From the NCBI GenBank assembly GCA_004794655.1, contig SMMW01000641.1:1-64000 (forward strand): a DNA stretch of 64,000 nt, in the 5' to 3' direction. Under the pieces are notes generated by a model that saw only the letters and a program-made list of their open reading frames with translations, made no database searches and was not told the origin of the DNA. Source of the stretch: Marisa cornuarietis (taxonomy: Eukaryota; Mollusca; Gastropoda; Architaenioglossa; Ampullariidae). The position numbers and the translations under genes are program-made. Position 1 is the first letter of the stretch. Every line of letters begins with the position of its first letter. Of the stretch, positions 34,747-47,665 are shown piece by piece.

Positions 34747-35770
34747 TGAGAGAGAACAGCGTGTCACGAGCCGTTGGGTAAGTATGAGAGATTAATTCCT
34801 GCTTTTATTCCGCCAGCCGAGGGCTACCCTGGCCAGTATGCAGATGTATGCGATTTGTGGACAAGTGTGGCCGCATGGTCGGGGCGTACGCGCGTGTGTG
34901 CGTGTACAGAGCTGGAATGTTGTTCTTTGTGGTTCTATAGGTGGGTGTTTCTTTTCTTTCTTTCAGTATAATGGATGGTAGTGTACTTGTAAGGGGGGCA
35001 CTGGAAGGGCAGGCCAGCAGGTAACATGGGAGACGGGGGAGGGGGGTGCTCGTGGCTGTGAGGGTGCCTAATCGTATTGTCGCATCTTTGACGCAGGCTC
35101 AAAAACTTATTGTTGAGACATCTTCGAACTCGGCTCGAGTCCAGCGTCGAGGTGGCTGCTCATCTAGCTGTCTACAGGCTTCGTTTTTAACGAACGACTT
35201 CGAAGAGCGTCGCCGGGGGCCGTGCTGTCGACAGGGAGACCCGGAGCCACGATCATCGCGGAGCGCCGACAGTGCCGAGGCCCATCAAGGACAGGCTGAG
35301 TGTCCCCCTCTTGTGTACCCCCCTCTGTCCTAGTTACTGCTGGATACTTAGCCCTTGCCAGGCCCCTCTAGCTGGCCCGGCTAAGCGACCCTGTCACGGC
35401 GTGCGTGCCTCTGGACAGTGGTCAGGGGGGAGGGAGCGGGGTGGGCGCTGCGTCGCCCAAGTGGGTTGTACATTGCCGAGCGGTGTGTGTGGGCTCGGTT
35501 GCTGCGTATTAGTTAATGGGGGGGAAGTTGTTTCTGTTTGCCGATTTGTTTCTAGTGTCTTCTCTTTCTTGTTTATCTTTTCCTTTAGTTCTCTTTTATT
35601 CGTTGTGTTGGTAATAAACCTGCGTTGTGTACTGTCCCTGCTTGCATTTGTGTATTTTCTTTCTTTGAGGAACGATTGGTCACGCCGCATGCATGCATCG
35701 AGCGCTCGTGTGTCTGCATGGTTGAAAGTGTGTACGAGAGTATGGAAGGTATGGCGCTCGATCGCAAAAC
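34737..35770. repeat. Dispersed repeat family R2, copy 1
   Basis: About 1.03 kb similar to 56915-58065 in the same orientation. Shared marks: TCACGAGCCG near the start, CCCTGGCCAGTATGCAGATG, TTGACGCAGGCTCAAA, TAGTTACTGCTGG, AGGCCCCTCTAGCTG, an AATAAACCTG polyadenylation-like motif, and GAGGAACGATTGGTCACG near the end. It abuts LINE ORF1 on the left and repeat R1 on the right. It could be a solo LTR or a LINE tail; class unresolved. Confidence 0.7.
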
Positions 35771-35776
35771 GCGACA

Positions 35777-36204
35777 ATTTTCACCACGAGTTACCTTATT
35801 TACCTGCTTGTTTGTGATGTTTGTGTCACAGTGGCAAGTTTTCTGTCTACCGGGTTGCTTCTGGCCGTTGTGGCAGATGTTGACTGACACTCATCGGGTG
35901 ACCGCCATGTTATCAGATATACGGGTGGTCATTTCCTTGTGTCAGGCTCCATTACTGTGGCTGCTGTGGGCGGGCTGCGGGTCCGTTTGGCCTTCCATAC
36001 TGTGTCCGTCAAATGCTCATAAAAATGGAGGCGTCCGCGTTCCCATGGTTACTGGTTACTGACACAAGTGTCTCTGTCTGTAGTGTCATTAGTGTTAAGC
36101 TAGTGTCCTCGTTCTGGGACACGCTAGTCTACAATACATTCTTCACCTTTCCCTGCTTTCTACCGTAGTGTTGTTACTGTCATACATCGCCCTTAGGGAA
36201 AAAT
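35777..36204. repeat. Dispersed repeat family R1, copy 2
   Basis: Near-copy of 5852-6306 without the (CTGT)n insertion. It begins seven bases after R2, giving a composite repeat. Confidence 0.8.
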
Positions 36205-37170
36205 AAAAGACTTATATCAGCGGCAAAATTAACAAAGCATTAAGCTTTAATCTCATTTTGAATAATGTATTGAAGGAAAAAAGAAAGAAAGAGAGAACAT
36301 AGATGAAATGTGATCGTCTCTCCTGGGGATTTTCATCAGACAGACAAACCAAGAAAATGAACAGAAGTCTGACATTTACATAAGCAAACATTTTCTCCCT
36401 TTGTGTCAGTGCCTCGATATCGTTGAAAATCTACCCACGAACAAACACTGACATGGAGATATCGCCAAAGCTCGACTAGTTTTCATGTAAAGTAACCTCG
36501 TGACCTTTTGTTTCGTCGCGTGAGAAAAACAAGACGCAGGCGATAACAAGGCTGAGAAGTTTGCTATAAATAGATCAACTTTAGCTGCCGAGTTCGGTTC
36601 TTAAACTCACATCCTTCGCCGAGAAGTGTTATAGTCAGCCTCCGGTGTGACGTTTGAAATGTTGCTGTGAGAAAGCTTAGGACTGTAGTTTATTTAGGAA
36701 GAAAAGTGGTTTTGTAAGCCAGGCCTTGTCTGTCATCGTGGGAGACAAATGAGAGACTAACAGCATTTTGTTTACATTTAAACTTAAATGATACCGAGAA
36801 GACTACTACAGTTGTTTTTTCTGCTCTCTACTCTTCCTCTTCCACTACGGATGTTGAGGGCTGGTAAACCACGTGTCTTGTATTCACATCACGGACAACG
36901 AGAAGGGTTCATCCTGACATCGTTTGAAAGAGTCGTGGCGTCTTGATGTCCCTCATCAGTAACATGCTGACCACGTGTCTATACGATCGTTTCTTAAAGT
37001 ATCAACTCAGCAAATATTTTTTTAATTTAGTTTTGATAAAGGTGATTGTGACAGGATCTGTGTGACATTTATAATAGTAGACTTATGTTTTCGGACTGCT
37101 AGCAGCACTTGACTCGGCGAAGAACGAGTAGTAATGAGTTAAACTGTGACACTCACCACACGCTCATACT
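36205..37170. other. Intergenic, possible isolated TATA motif
   Basis: No exon recognised. A plus-strand CTATAAATAG lies at 36564-36573 but no transcript can be tied to it. Confidence 0.35.
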
Positions 37171-37173
37171 TTT

Positions 37174-37456
37174 AAAGGTAAGGTAAAGGTAAAGGTCATC
37201 CCATAACCTGTTCAGGTCGTAGGGGAGTGAGGTGTTAGAGACCCCACTTTTCTCGGGGCCAGCATTTACATGAGGGTGGTGCCAATCTCCTCTCCCTCGC
37301 TGCCTTACCTTCCCCAACCCTCTATGGAGTCAGGTACCCATTTCCGTCAGCTGGGTCGACTGGGGGGGGGGGAAGTTTGCTGCGCTTATCGGGAATTGAA
37401 CCAGCGCGCTCTCGGTTCGGACGCCAGCGCTCTAACCACTCGCCATCCGCTTCCCC
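37174..37456 (-). mobile_element. tRNA-derived SINE, copy 1
   Basis: On the minus strand the head reads GGCGAGTGGTTAGAGCGCT (A box) and later GGTTCAATTCCC (B box), followed by a unique body and a (TTTACC)n tail at 37174-37196. A second copy lies at 53071-53297 in the same orientation. Intact relatives are transcribed by RNA polymerase III and moved by LINE machinery. Confidence 0.85.
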
Positions 37457-37459
37457 CAT

Positions 37460-39430
37460 ACTTTTGGGTTGACTATAAATTCCCAATAATCTGTATTGCT
37501 CCTTTAATCGACATCGCTTCTCGGGTTGAAATCTTGTTTTATCTAGCGAAGCATCTTATGTCTTATGTCAGAGAATTTACAGGATAAAATATTATTTTAT
37601 ATACAGTTTGAGGTTTACAGACAGCAGGAATTATGGGAAAATATTCCCCTTTGATGCAAGGTGACAGTAAAAAAGTAATAAATTATTTTGCACCATATAT
37701 ACTAGAATCTGGCAAATTACTCTCAACCGATAAGCTAATGAAATACTATCAGCCTTAAATACAAGAACAAAGTAATTATTCTAAACTTTAGAAACAGTAT
37801 CTCCATAAATTATTTTCAGCCTTAGACACAAGATTCTAATCAACCGCTTTTAACCCTAAACACAGGAATTCTGTGAATTACTCTGTTTAACATTCAGGAA
37901 ATTGATAAACAATTCTAAAATGGGAAGGTGAGAGGATTCATACATAACTGGATTACTTTAAATTAATATGGCTGTAGCTCTTTCTGAGAACATAATTAAA
38001 GAGAGCGGAAGTGAACTGATCCACAGACATGTCATTGACTGCCAGGAAAGCCACAGAGAGAGAGAGAGAGAAATAGTGACTAAACAAAGGAAGATATACA
38101 TGAAGGACCACATCGCCATGTTTGAGTGGAAGGCACAACATGAAGACTAACACCTGTGGTTTACTCAGTCACACTACGACTCGTATGGAGGATCAGACAA
38201 GCGACTTCGTGCCCTGGGATAACCCTGAAAATATCATTTCCAGACAGGTAAAACCAATAAATCTTTATAAATAGCAAGGAGAATATGGTTCGAGAAAATA
38301 AGCGATGGGTAGGTAGGTAAGTAAAGGGTGTCGACAGGAACTCACACCAGCGTCTACACCACACAGACAAACACTCAGTCACTGACGCGGGTCTTTCTTT
38401 CAACAAACAACTCAACATGGACTTACTTTCTGTATCCTCACCTTCTTCCCCCTCAAAAACAATTACTGGCTTGGCGTTTTTCTGACTTTGGTGATTTTGT
38501 TTTCTCTCTCTCTCTCTCTTTTGTGTAATTTCGCTTTATATTTTCTTTTCTCTAGGCCAGGTCGTGTTTGACATAAAATACACCAATAACTAAAGAATAA
38601 GACATCTTCCCCTGCTCAACATAATTTTATTGTAACCTACTACAATAAATAATCCACGATCTCTCCCACACATTCACTCCTGAAACTCTAAACAACGCTC
38701 AACACCTCGATATCTGGTCAACCGGCCCGCCAAGTAGGTCGAAGGTGTCGTTGCTTATCAACACGTGATAATTATGTGAACTCACACCCAGTTGCTCGCA
38801 AAGGCGTTGATCACCGATGATCGGAGTCCTTCTCTCAGGGGTGGGTCAGCTCACCTTAGTCAACATTCTCACCATTACTCGGTGTCTTTGTTCAATTTGC
38901 AGGGTAGTTGGTAATCATGCAAATTTTTCAAAGCTGACTTCCAGGTAGTTGTCACAGGTGAGGAACCACACTCTCCTCTCCTTCCACACTGACGCCCCGG
39001 TGTCGGCGCCCCTTGCTATCCTCTCTTAACTTGGTATGAGGATGCATTGCTCCTTAAACAACTCCTGAAAACTATTTTCACGTTTATATATTTTACATAA
39101 TTTACTTTTCATTCACGCATCTTCTGTGCCAAGTTATTATAAAGGTAATTACTGAGCGATATTTTTTTCTCCTCCAAATAAATCATGACTAGTATTTCAA
39201 TTATTAGATTTACAAAATCTTACTAGTTACAAGACCTGTAAAAATGGATGTCTTGTCTGGGCAAGGAATTGCTGATACCTGAACACACACTACACTGTAA
39301 CAGATATGGGGATGGTGATTAGCATAGGAAATAAGTTTCTAGGGGTAGCTTTCATGCCTTTCACCTGTTAAAAGTAGTGAAAAAGATAAAAAGCTGAAAC
39401 AAAACACGTCGCTTGTCTCTACGTTGTCAT
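37460..39430. other. Intergenic, upstream of GPCR-1
   Basis: AT-rich. An N-terminal exon and promoter for GPCR-1 are expected here or further left, but none could be identified. GA run at 38056-38070 and TC run at 38500-38520. Confidence 0.35.
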
Positions 39431-39438
39431 GGATACAG

Positions 39439-42400
39439 ACCGAGGTTCGAGTCAGGGCGGTGGTCGTCTGCCTGATGGTGCCTCTGTTAGTCGTCGGCGT
39501 GCCCGGTAACATCATCAGCGCCGTCGTCTTCCACAAGCTCGGCCTCCACCAGCGGATCAACGTCTGTCTCCTCGTCCTCGCCCTCATCGACCTGGTCGTT
39601 GTCGTCTCCGAAGTCCTCGTCAACGGGGAGACTCTGCTGAGAGATTGCTTCCATCTCCACTCGTGGTTTTTCAGCACTTATTTTGTTGGTAAACATAAGA
39701 TGCTGTACATAAAATATGCCGATGAAAGCACAAATCGAAGATGAATTGTTGAGAAGTATTTTACTCTATATTCCATTAGTTGCTTAGTCTAAGATTTGAC
39801 TTTTTAAGATAATCAGATGACACATAGTGCACATTTCTCTTTACAAAAATCATTACGGACCTGTGTGTCGCGACGTGGCGATGAAAATAAGATGACGGCA
39901 ATGATACGAGTGAATAGCGCGAGTGGCAATGGGCCGTAGTGCTGTCCCCTTGCAGATGTCCTCGTCAAGCTAATGAGGTAAACATATTTTAAAGTGAGTG
40001 GAGAGAGGTGGAAATAGAAGAAGATAAAGAGAATTGTTGAAGCGTTTGTGTGGTTCCCGCCTTCCACCAAGCTGCTGTGTGCTGCTTCACTCTCTCCATC
40101 ATCATAGGTGAGGCCACTGAAAGCTTTCAGCCTTCAGCCAAGCCGCTGTGTGCATTTTCACTTTCCACTGTCTCAACCTGAATGTCAATATGGATACTTG
40201 TGAGTTGTGATTATTTTTTAAGAAGGACGCTGATGCTTAATCCTGACCTGCATCAGAAACGTTTAAGTTGTGTAACTGATGTATGAATGACCAGGCCCAC
40301 CCCTCACCTAGTGAGCTCTTCACAAGAACTGTATGATTTAGACATTTTAATTCACATACGTTAGTTACTCCGTGGAAGGGACCTCTATTAAAAATGTAGC
40401 ATTGGGCGTATATAATTAATTTCAGAACGTAGTGTACTTCATGTATGTACCACAGCCACGGTGTTCACTTGTCGATGTATTTTTGCTGTGGACGTTGTAG
40501 GCGGCCCAAAACCTGAGAGCTTTGTGTAGTACATGCCGTGTTTTCTTATTTTGTCTTAGGCAAAGCAACAATATTTATTTTTTTGTCCTTTGTCAAATGA
40601 ATGCATGACACACTCTCTGTCTCTCTGTGTTCAAAACATAGATAAGCTCTTTGAGCTTTATATGCTAAGCAGGAAAGAAATGAGAGTATAGTTCTATTTG
40701 TTTTTGCCCGTTTGGTGTTGCATTGTCTTCCTGACTAGAAGAGTTGCTATATCTCGCTAGGTTTCAACGGCTTTGTGTGGGCATCTCAGTTCCTGTCGGC
40801 TGTGATCGCCAGTGAGCGGTGTTTCTGTGTCGTCAGTCCCTTCCACGCCAAGAGGCTGCTCAAGACCTCCACCATGGCCGCCATCATCGTCGTCACCAGC
40901 GCGGTTCTTGTAGCGGGCATGTTCACTATCGTTGGTCTCAAGCACAGAATCGTTTCAATCTTTGATCCGACCACGAACGTCACTGAGTATATTGTATATG
41001 TCACAGAGTAAGAATCTCAACTTCTCTCTAAAAAGCCTACGCCCTACGGTGTGCTTCGCATCTATGAGAGAGAATATTTAATTGTTAGCGCGTGTTGACC
41101 CTCAGATATCACTAATGTCAGTCACATTCTCAATCAATATCAGCGAAACTATCTTTTATGTTACTAATAACACATCGCATTAGTCAAGAAAGTTAATTAT
41201 CAATCATTCACTCATTAACTAATAGCTAACCTCACCACCCACTTATATTAATACAAAATAATACACAAAAAATGTGGCAGCCCCCGTGTAAAAGAAAGTG
41301 TTTCAGGTAATTCTTAACCAGACAGACCTTCGGCAACCTCTTTTGGTTTAAGAAGGTTGTTAAAGCAAAGCTCGCTGTGTTATGTATTATGTGTTATATG
41401 ACGAAACAGACAAGTTGTCACCCATTTCTCGACAGTTTCAAAGCTTTGTATTTCAAAAGTATTTCAGAAATCCACGTTTCGTAGATGTTTTCATTGACAA
41501 CCAATGATACTTTCACTAGACACCTGTCTCTTGTTGACAATAAGGCAGTCAAGACTAGAGCAATAGCAAGACTAGTGTCAGTGAACTGTCAGCTACTGGC
41601 TCATGTCTTTACTATACTTTCACACGTGCACTGGCTTTGGTATTGGACATTGTCATTTAATAATGTTGTTTGGATTGTTTAATTGTTCTCACCCTTTCCA
41701 AACTGGACAAAAGCCTTGCTGAATGCAGTGTCGTATTCACTCACTCATGTAGGGAAGTGTGCATCGCCAGTATCATCACTCACACCATTTCTTTTGTTGA
41801 CATTCGAGCTTCACCTTCTCAACATGGGAGACAGTCGTGCGAATATCCCTTGGGATATTTTTTTCGGCTTTTGTTCCGTGTTTGCATTTATTCCTGTACT
41901 GTAATCGCAAGTAAACAGCGGACTGTGGTGCAATCCTTGATCTTAACATTGGACCAGCGTGTTGTCAGGACTCCTTTCACATCGTCGGTAGAAAGGTCGC
42001 ACCTCCTGTGTTTCTCTGTTGATCCCCAGAATCGATTACTTTTCATCTTTTCTTCAGGAATCTGACATCGTCACCGGCACGTCCACTGTGACAAGAAGCA
42101 CGGCACTTGCTAAGATACTCTTATCTATTAGATTATCGCTAATCTTCGCGTTCCTTAGCCTTCATAACCTTTTACAACATCACGCCCTGACAGTTGAACA
42201 GTTTGCAGACTCCTGTGTGCTCCATTGACTTGAGGCTGAGACCAACATGCTCTGAGAAAATTGACTGTTTGCTTTAAACAGGGATCTGCTTTGTATGCTT
42301 TGAGATTAGAGAACTTTTTCTTTCTTCTTCCCTCTGTCTTCTTTCTGTCTTCATCACACGCACGAATGTCCTCCTACTTTCCGTTATTTTCCGTCGTCTG

Positions 42401-43224
42401 TCCCCTCCTTAGACCTTCGTGTCCCAGCACTCGCTGTAGTATTTCTGTTGTGAGAGACTGTCGCCTTGTCAACGAATTATGATCGTAGAATGTATGTAAG
42501 AAATGAAAGCTTTTCTAGGGTCGATGTTTCAGTTTAGAAACTTTTGTTACACGCTACTAATGCACAAAGAAAAAATTAGCTAATAAATATTTTAGACTTG
42601 GCATGAGTGTACTGTAGATGTTTATAACAGTACAATAGTAATGAAATGGTTTGTTGTAAAAGCTAAAAACCAAATTCTGACAACATCCACTGCAGGTATT
42701 ACGAGAACAATCGACACACCATAGACGCCATCGACTCGCTGCTGTACGGCACAATCTTGCCGGCCATATTCCTCGCCGTTCTCTTCGTCACATCGATCAT
42801 CACCGGCGCGGGTCTCCGTTCTGCTCTGGTCCACCGCTCCTCCATGACATCAGCGCCAGCCTCGACTGTCGGTTGTCGCCGGAGGGTGCGTGTGTCCAGG
42901 CGAGAGATCGCGGTCACCCGGATGCTGCTGGGCAGTAACGTCCTGGTGCTGGTCTGCACAACACCAGCGCTGATTGTCTACGTCACTTCCTTCATCCTGC
43001 CTGATCTCAGCTTCAGCGGCAGGTACTACAACCTCAACTCCTTGATGTGGTCACTGATAGCGCTTTTTCGTGACCTCAGTTCCACCGTTAATTTCTTCAT
43101 CTACGTCACCATCGGCTCCAGATTTCGTCACACGCTTCGCACACTCACGCGCCTGCACAGCGACACCCGGCCAGTCGTCACGACCACGTGCAAACGCCCT
43201 CGAGGCTCGAGCTTGGTGTTGTAG
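39439..43224 (+). CDS. Rhodopsin-type GPCR (gastropod chemosensory-receptor-like), GPCR-1
   Basis: Three plus-strand exons: 39439-39688, 40761-41007 and 42696-43224 (acceptors ATACAG, CGCTAG, CTGCAG; donors GTAAAC, GTAAGA). They join in frame to 341 residues ending at TAG. Exon 1 gives TM1 (VGVPGNIISAVVF with the helix-1 Asn) and TM2 (LVLALIDLVVV). Exon 2 gives TM3 with SERCFCVVSPFHAKRL, where ERC stands for DRY, plus TM4 and an NVT glycosylation site in loop 2. Exon 3 gives TM5, a basic third loop, TM6 (VLVLVCTTPALIVYV) and TM7 with NFFIY for NPxxY. No in-frame ATG precedes TM1, so a short N-terminal exon is missing from my model. It probably couples an external ligand to G proteins at the cell surface; ligand unknown. 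Confidence 0.88.
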
Positions 43225-44958
43225 CCAAGAGATGACAGCTACATATGATACTCGTAGTCAATCTTCTGTCGACTTGACTTGTCGTCAAACAACTCATTTT
43301 CCTCACGCACTCTAGCTTCACTCTTAATGTGCTCCACGTGGACATTATTATTAACAGCATTCATATCTCAGAAATAGAACAGAAATATCAGAATATCTAA
43401 GAAAATTTAAACTACAGCCTGTACAACAATTCGGTCCAGTTTCAAAACTGATTTTGAATTAATTAAGTCTATGAATAATCTTCATGACTTGCACTGAAGT
43501 GCTGTAGCTAGGGAGACGCCCCACAACGCCGACACTTAGCAACGTCCACAAATCAACCTCTAAACATGTTTGTTGACTTGTTGTGTTGACTTTCTCTGCG
43601 CCTCTTAACATTATTTTATTCAAGTAGATGTGTAATCTGCTTGTTAATTTTAATTAACTAGTTCTTTGTTAATTTAGAAACATCGACAATATCAGAGGAA
43701 ACATTGTATTTACCACGTGTCTACTTTTGTTGTTATTGTTGAACTTGGAGAAATGTTGATCTGCTGTGAGCTAATGAATTCAATATCACAGTGAGCATAT
43801 TATTTTGTCTTTCTTACAAATGTGGTTTAGCATTAATGTCATGGCTACTGTTGGATGTGTACATTTCATTATTAATTAATATACTTTTTATTATGATGTT
43901 TTATTGTGAGATTGATCATTGAGACATTGCGGAGCTGGGTTGTGAAGGTGTGGCTGTTTACAGTCACCCCATGTTTTATTTTATCTTATCATACATACGA
44001 CAATGAGGTCTGATGAATGTTCTCTCCCCAGCCGAGGCCACAAGGTGAGGATCTCATGTCTTGAGAACAAAGCTCGGAGGTGTGTCACCCACTCGAAATC
44101 AATGTGTTTGATGGAAAGAAGCAATAGCAAGTATATAAATGTAAGCCATCAGCAAACTACAAAACACAAAAGATCCACAGTAAAAGAAAATAAAAGTGGC
44201 TTCTAAGACACTTGTAATTAGACTGAAGACACAATTATTTCTTGCGAGTTATTTGCCCAGCAAACACAGCAGATGCTAATAATGTTGTTGTTGCCGCTCG
44301 TTTATTTTTGATTACACATTGAGCCCAGCTCTCGATGTCAAATTGTCATCGGCAGAACGTCCACTGTTTGGGACAGCTTGATGTCAGGGCCAGCAGTTTG
44401 TCTGTGAGACTGTGACTGCTTATTCGTCCAGGGAGAACCAGACAAACACACACACCTGCTGCTACAAAGTCGAGTCTCCCTACAGACGTGTCGGTGATAG
44501 TGTCGTCACGTGACTAGCAGGCAGCCACACAAGGCTAAGAGACTGGTCTGTAGGCCACAAGAGGAAGTCGGCAAAATCGTGGTTTCTTAGTTTACGGTTT
44601 TTCTTTTGTTTTTGTGTTTGTTGTTTTGTTTGTTTGTTTGTTTGTTTGTTATCAGCACTGTTTCGAGACCTGATATGGTTTTTTGTTTACGAATGGATGG
44701 ATGGATTATCGCAAAGATGCAAACATAGAAACACATACAGTATCCCTACCATCGTACCCAGGGGTGCTCCAGTGCTATCTGTCAATCAAACGAAAAACTA
44801 CGTCAGGTCTGCAAACAGTAAACAGTGCGGGGCGAGGGACTGGAGCAAGCAGCGAGGGCCTGTAGACTCACTCAACCACCGCCAAGTGGAGAGTGGGTGA
44901 AGAGGACGGGGGGGGGGTAAACATTCCCACATTACATTACTTGTATCAGTCTTATAAG

Positions 44959-45025
<67 letters not shown>

Positions 45026-46180
45026 AAAATATTTGTTTTATTTTTTCGCTCCAATCACTTCATTTCATTTGTGAAGACGATACTTATATTTTCTATTTCT
45101 TGTTTACCCCTCATCGAAATAACAATGATGAAACTCTTGAGTGCAGCGAGTGCTAATTGAGAAAATATGCTACTCTGCCCGCAAAAATTATTTGTTAACA
45201 ATTTCGGATTAAAAAAAAAATAATTTTAAGAAAGATGTTACTTTAGGAGTATTTTATTCTTTTATCAAAATGTTCCAGAATATTGTCAACCTTTTGTTTG
45301 TTCAGGTCCTATTAGTTTTAAAAGTGCCCTCAGCTTATTGAAAAGACATATTTGTAAATAAGAATGGCTTGCAATTTAATGTGGTAGCAAGGAACACACC
45401 CTATCATCGTGATTCTTCACAATTGGCAAATACAGACTGACGATTGTTTGTTTACTTTCTTTGCTCCTTTTACAAAATATCAAATCATTCCAGCAGGGGT
45501 TACAGTGTTTGCTTTCTATAATTACCCCACCTATCTCTTAATGTAGAAGTACCAGCTAAGGGAGAATAAAGATTTGATATCCACTTGTTTAACTGTCGTC
45601 TCAATTAACTTCAAACTATAAAAAAGAAACATACAGACTTCCCGCTGAGAGAAAGACATCTGATCTATCAAGGTCTGTAGTATTAGGTCAGGTATGACTG
45701 GACGAAACATCCTATTCTCAGTGAAATGAATGTTATTATAACGGCAGCGCGTGTCGCACGTGTTAAACATCTCAGCTGTCCTTTGACCTCCTCCTTCCCT
45801 CGACGGCAGCGAGAAGTTGGTCTCAGTAGCACTGACAGACATGGAGTTTATTCTACTCATCCACACAAGAGAAGTTTGGGCAAACTGCAGTGAGTGTCTA
45901 CTCACTACCACATGTGCTGTGCATCTCGAGGTCGTTACCACCAGTCTCCCTCCTGATGAGAATGAGCCGAGCATTCTATCTGTTGAAGTAAGAAATCCAC
46001 ACTAAATGGTCTTCTGGTCCTTACATCCAGCACATTGTTATATGTTCTACACGAAGATTGAGCATCTCTCTTGAATACACTTTGTTGTGTACAATGCCTA
46101 ACCTACTGAAACATGTTTGGTCATGCTTTTATATTTATATCATTATTACAAACGGCCTACTGACCAAAGTACAGCGTTCC
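43225..46180. other. Intergenic between GPCR-1 and the Harbinger-like element
   Basis: No exon recognised. (TTTG)n at 44622-44650 and (TG)n at 44961-45023. The 147-codon minus-strand frame at 45531-45974 shows no domain or coding character. Confidence 0.4.
44961..45023. repeat. (TG)n microsatellite
   Basis: About 31 uninterrupted TG units. Confidence 0.97.
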
Positions 46181-46182
46181 TA

Positions 46183-46420
46183 TGACAATGACAATGACAA
46201 TGACCAACTTTATTTGTCCCAGTGGGCAGTTTGAAATGGGAATGTGCTCTAGTCGCAAAATTAAAAGTTAGAAATAAGAAAGAAATAAGGTTCGTTGCAA
46301 GGTGCAGCATTAAAGATGTCAACAGTAAAAAACGGAAAAAAGGAAAAATGAAGTGGGCAAGTGACCCATGTATTGTATTGTCCCTGTCATGTGTAGGTCA
46401 ACGCGCGTACTGACACTATT
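46183..46420 (-). mobile_element. 3' end of a LINE-like element with (TCATTG)n tail
   Basis: The minus strand ends in GGGACAAATAAAGTTGGTCA followed by (TTGTCA)n. This is the usual look of a truncated non-LTR element tail with its own AATAAA. The inner boundary is uncertain. Confidence 0.5.
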
Positions 46421-46911
46421 TCATTGATAGAATGTAGAAATGATCAACCCGCTACGCCCACTTCCCATACAAACAACGTAACTGAAGGTTCAACATTATT
46501 ATTAAACGAAACACAGATGACTTCAGAGAGCATTTTCTAAGTTAGGTACAAAGCAAAACAAACCAAGAGAACTATAAGACTGGCCTTACACACATCGAAT
46601 TTCGCCTTGCGCCGTGCCTTTTTTGATAACTGAAGAAGTCAATGGGTCAACACACACGTATCCAATGAGACGCCGTCCGGCGTTTCGCCGTCCACGGCGG
46701 CCGTGGACACCACGGTGCGTATCAACCGCCGTCCCTAGGGCGTTGATAACTATTGCTTCAACTGGGAGCACTCACACGGGTCGACCCGCGCCGTGTTGAC
46801 CCCCTTCTAGCGCATGCGCACAACACTGAATCGCCACGTGTGTGTTCTCTTATGGTCAGTTGCCACGTTGCCTGGTGGTTTATTTAAGTGTTTCTTGATT
46901 TGTATTTGAAG

Positions 46912-47037
46912 ATGTCTATAGAACAAGCAGAGAAGTTTGATGTAGATCTATATGAATATGATATAGATATTGATGTGTTAATAGCGCTGATACAAGAAAG
47001 ACCTGTGATTTGGTATAAAACAACTCGACAGTTATAA
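46912..47037 (+). pseudogene. MADF/Myb-like protein start (Harbinger accessory gene), left arm
   Basis: 41 codons: MSIEQAEKFDVDLYEYDI followed by DVLIALIQERPVIWYKTTRQ, then stop. LI.LIQERP.(I/L)W is the opening helix of an MADF domain, the DNA-binding partner protein of Harbinger transposase. Only the first third of the domain remains. It converges on, and overlaps by six bases, the transposase start on the other strand. Confidence 0.7.
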
Positions 47038-47133
47038 GTCTCGAACGGAGACCAACAATGCATGGAGGGAGATTTGCCTTTTTCTTTGTTTTTCAATCAA
47101 ATATAAACACAACGCATTCTCTAGATCGTCCAT
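47032..47133 (-). pseudogene. Harbinger transposase start, left arm
   Basis: 33 codons beginning MDDLENALCLYLIEKQRKRQ, then an unrelated tail. The acidic start plus Leu-rich stretch plus basic run resembles the N-terminus of Harbinger nucleases. The catalytic DDE domain is absent. Confidence 0.55.
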
Positions 47134-47310
47134 CTTGAAGTGCTTCCACACGCCGTGTGCCAAGCGCCGTTCGTTACTCACGGCGCGCGCCGTCTTGTCC
47201 ACGGCGTGTTTAAGGAATGCACGGCGTCGCGCCGTGCGCCGTGGACGGCGCGACGCCGTGCATTCCTCAAACACCGGACTCACGGCGCGCGCCGTCTTGT
47301 CCACTTCAAG

Positions 47311-47367
47311 ATGGACGATCAAGAGAAAGCGTTGTGTTTATATTTGATTGAAAAACCAAGAAAATGA
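47311..47367 (+). pseudogene. Harbinger transposase start, right arm
   Basis: 18 codons MDDQEKALCLYLIEKPRK then stop; inverted counterpart of the left-arm copy with three substitutions in the shared part. Confidence 0.55.
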
Positions 47368-47416
47368 CTACGAAAAAGAACTATATGGGTACACCCACTA
47401 AACATTCAACGACCTA

Positions 47417-47533
47417 TCACTGGCGCAGGGATTTATCCCAAATCACTGGTCTTTCCTGTACCAGTGTTATTAGCACATCAATATCTATATCATATTGATC
47501 TAGATCAAACGTCTCAACTTGTTCTATGGACAT
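47417..47533 (-). pseudogene. MADF/Myb-like protein start, right arm
   Basis: 38 codons MSIEQVETFDLDQYDIDI, DVLITLVQERPVIWDKSLRQ, then stop. This copy keeps WDKS, closer to a normal MADF domain (W.K) than the left arm's WYKT. Confidence 0.7.
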
Positions 47534-47665
47534 CTTCAAATACAAATCAAGAAACAAATGAACCTCCAGCAACGTGGCAACTGACCATAAGAGAGCGCAC
47601 ACGTGGCGATTCAGTGTTGTGCGCATGCGTTAGAGGGGTTTCAACACGGCGCCAGTCGTCTAGTG

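Noticed and set aside
36564..36573. Isolated CTATAAATAG as a promoter
   Set aside because: No downstream exon or donor could be linked to it.
45531..45974. 147-codon minus-strand frame
   Set aside because: No recognisable domain or splice context; probably chance.
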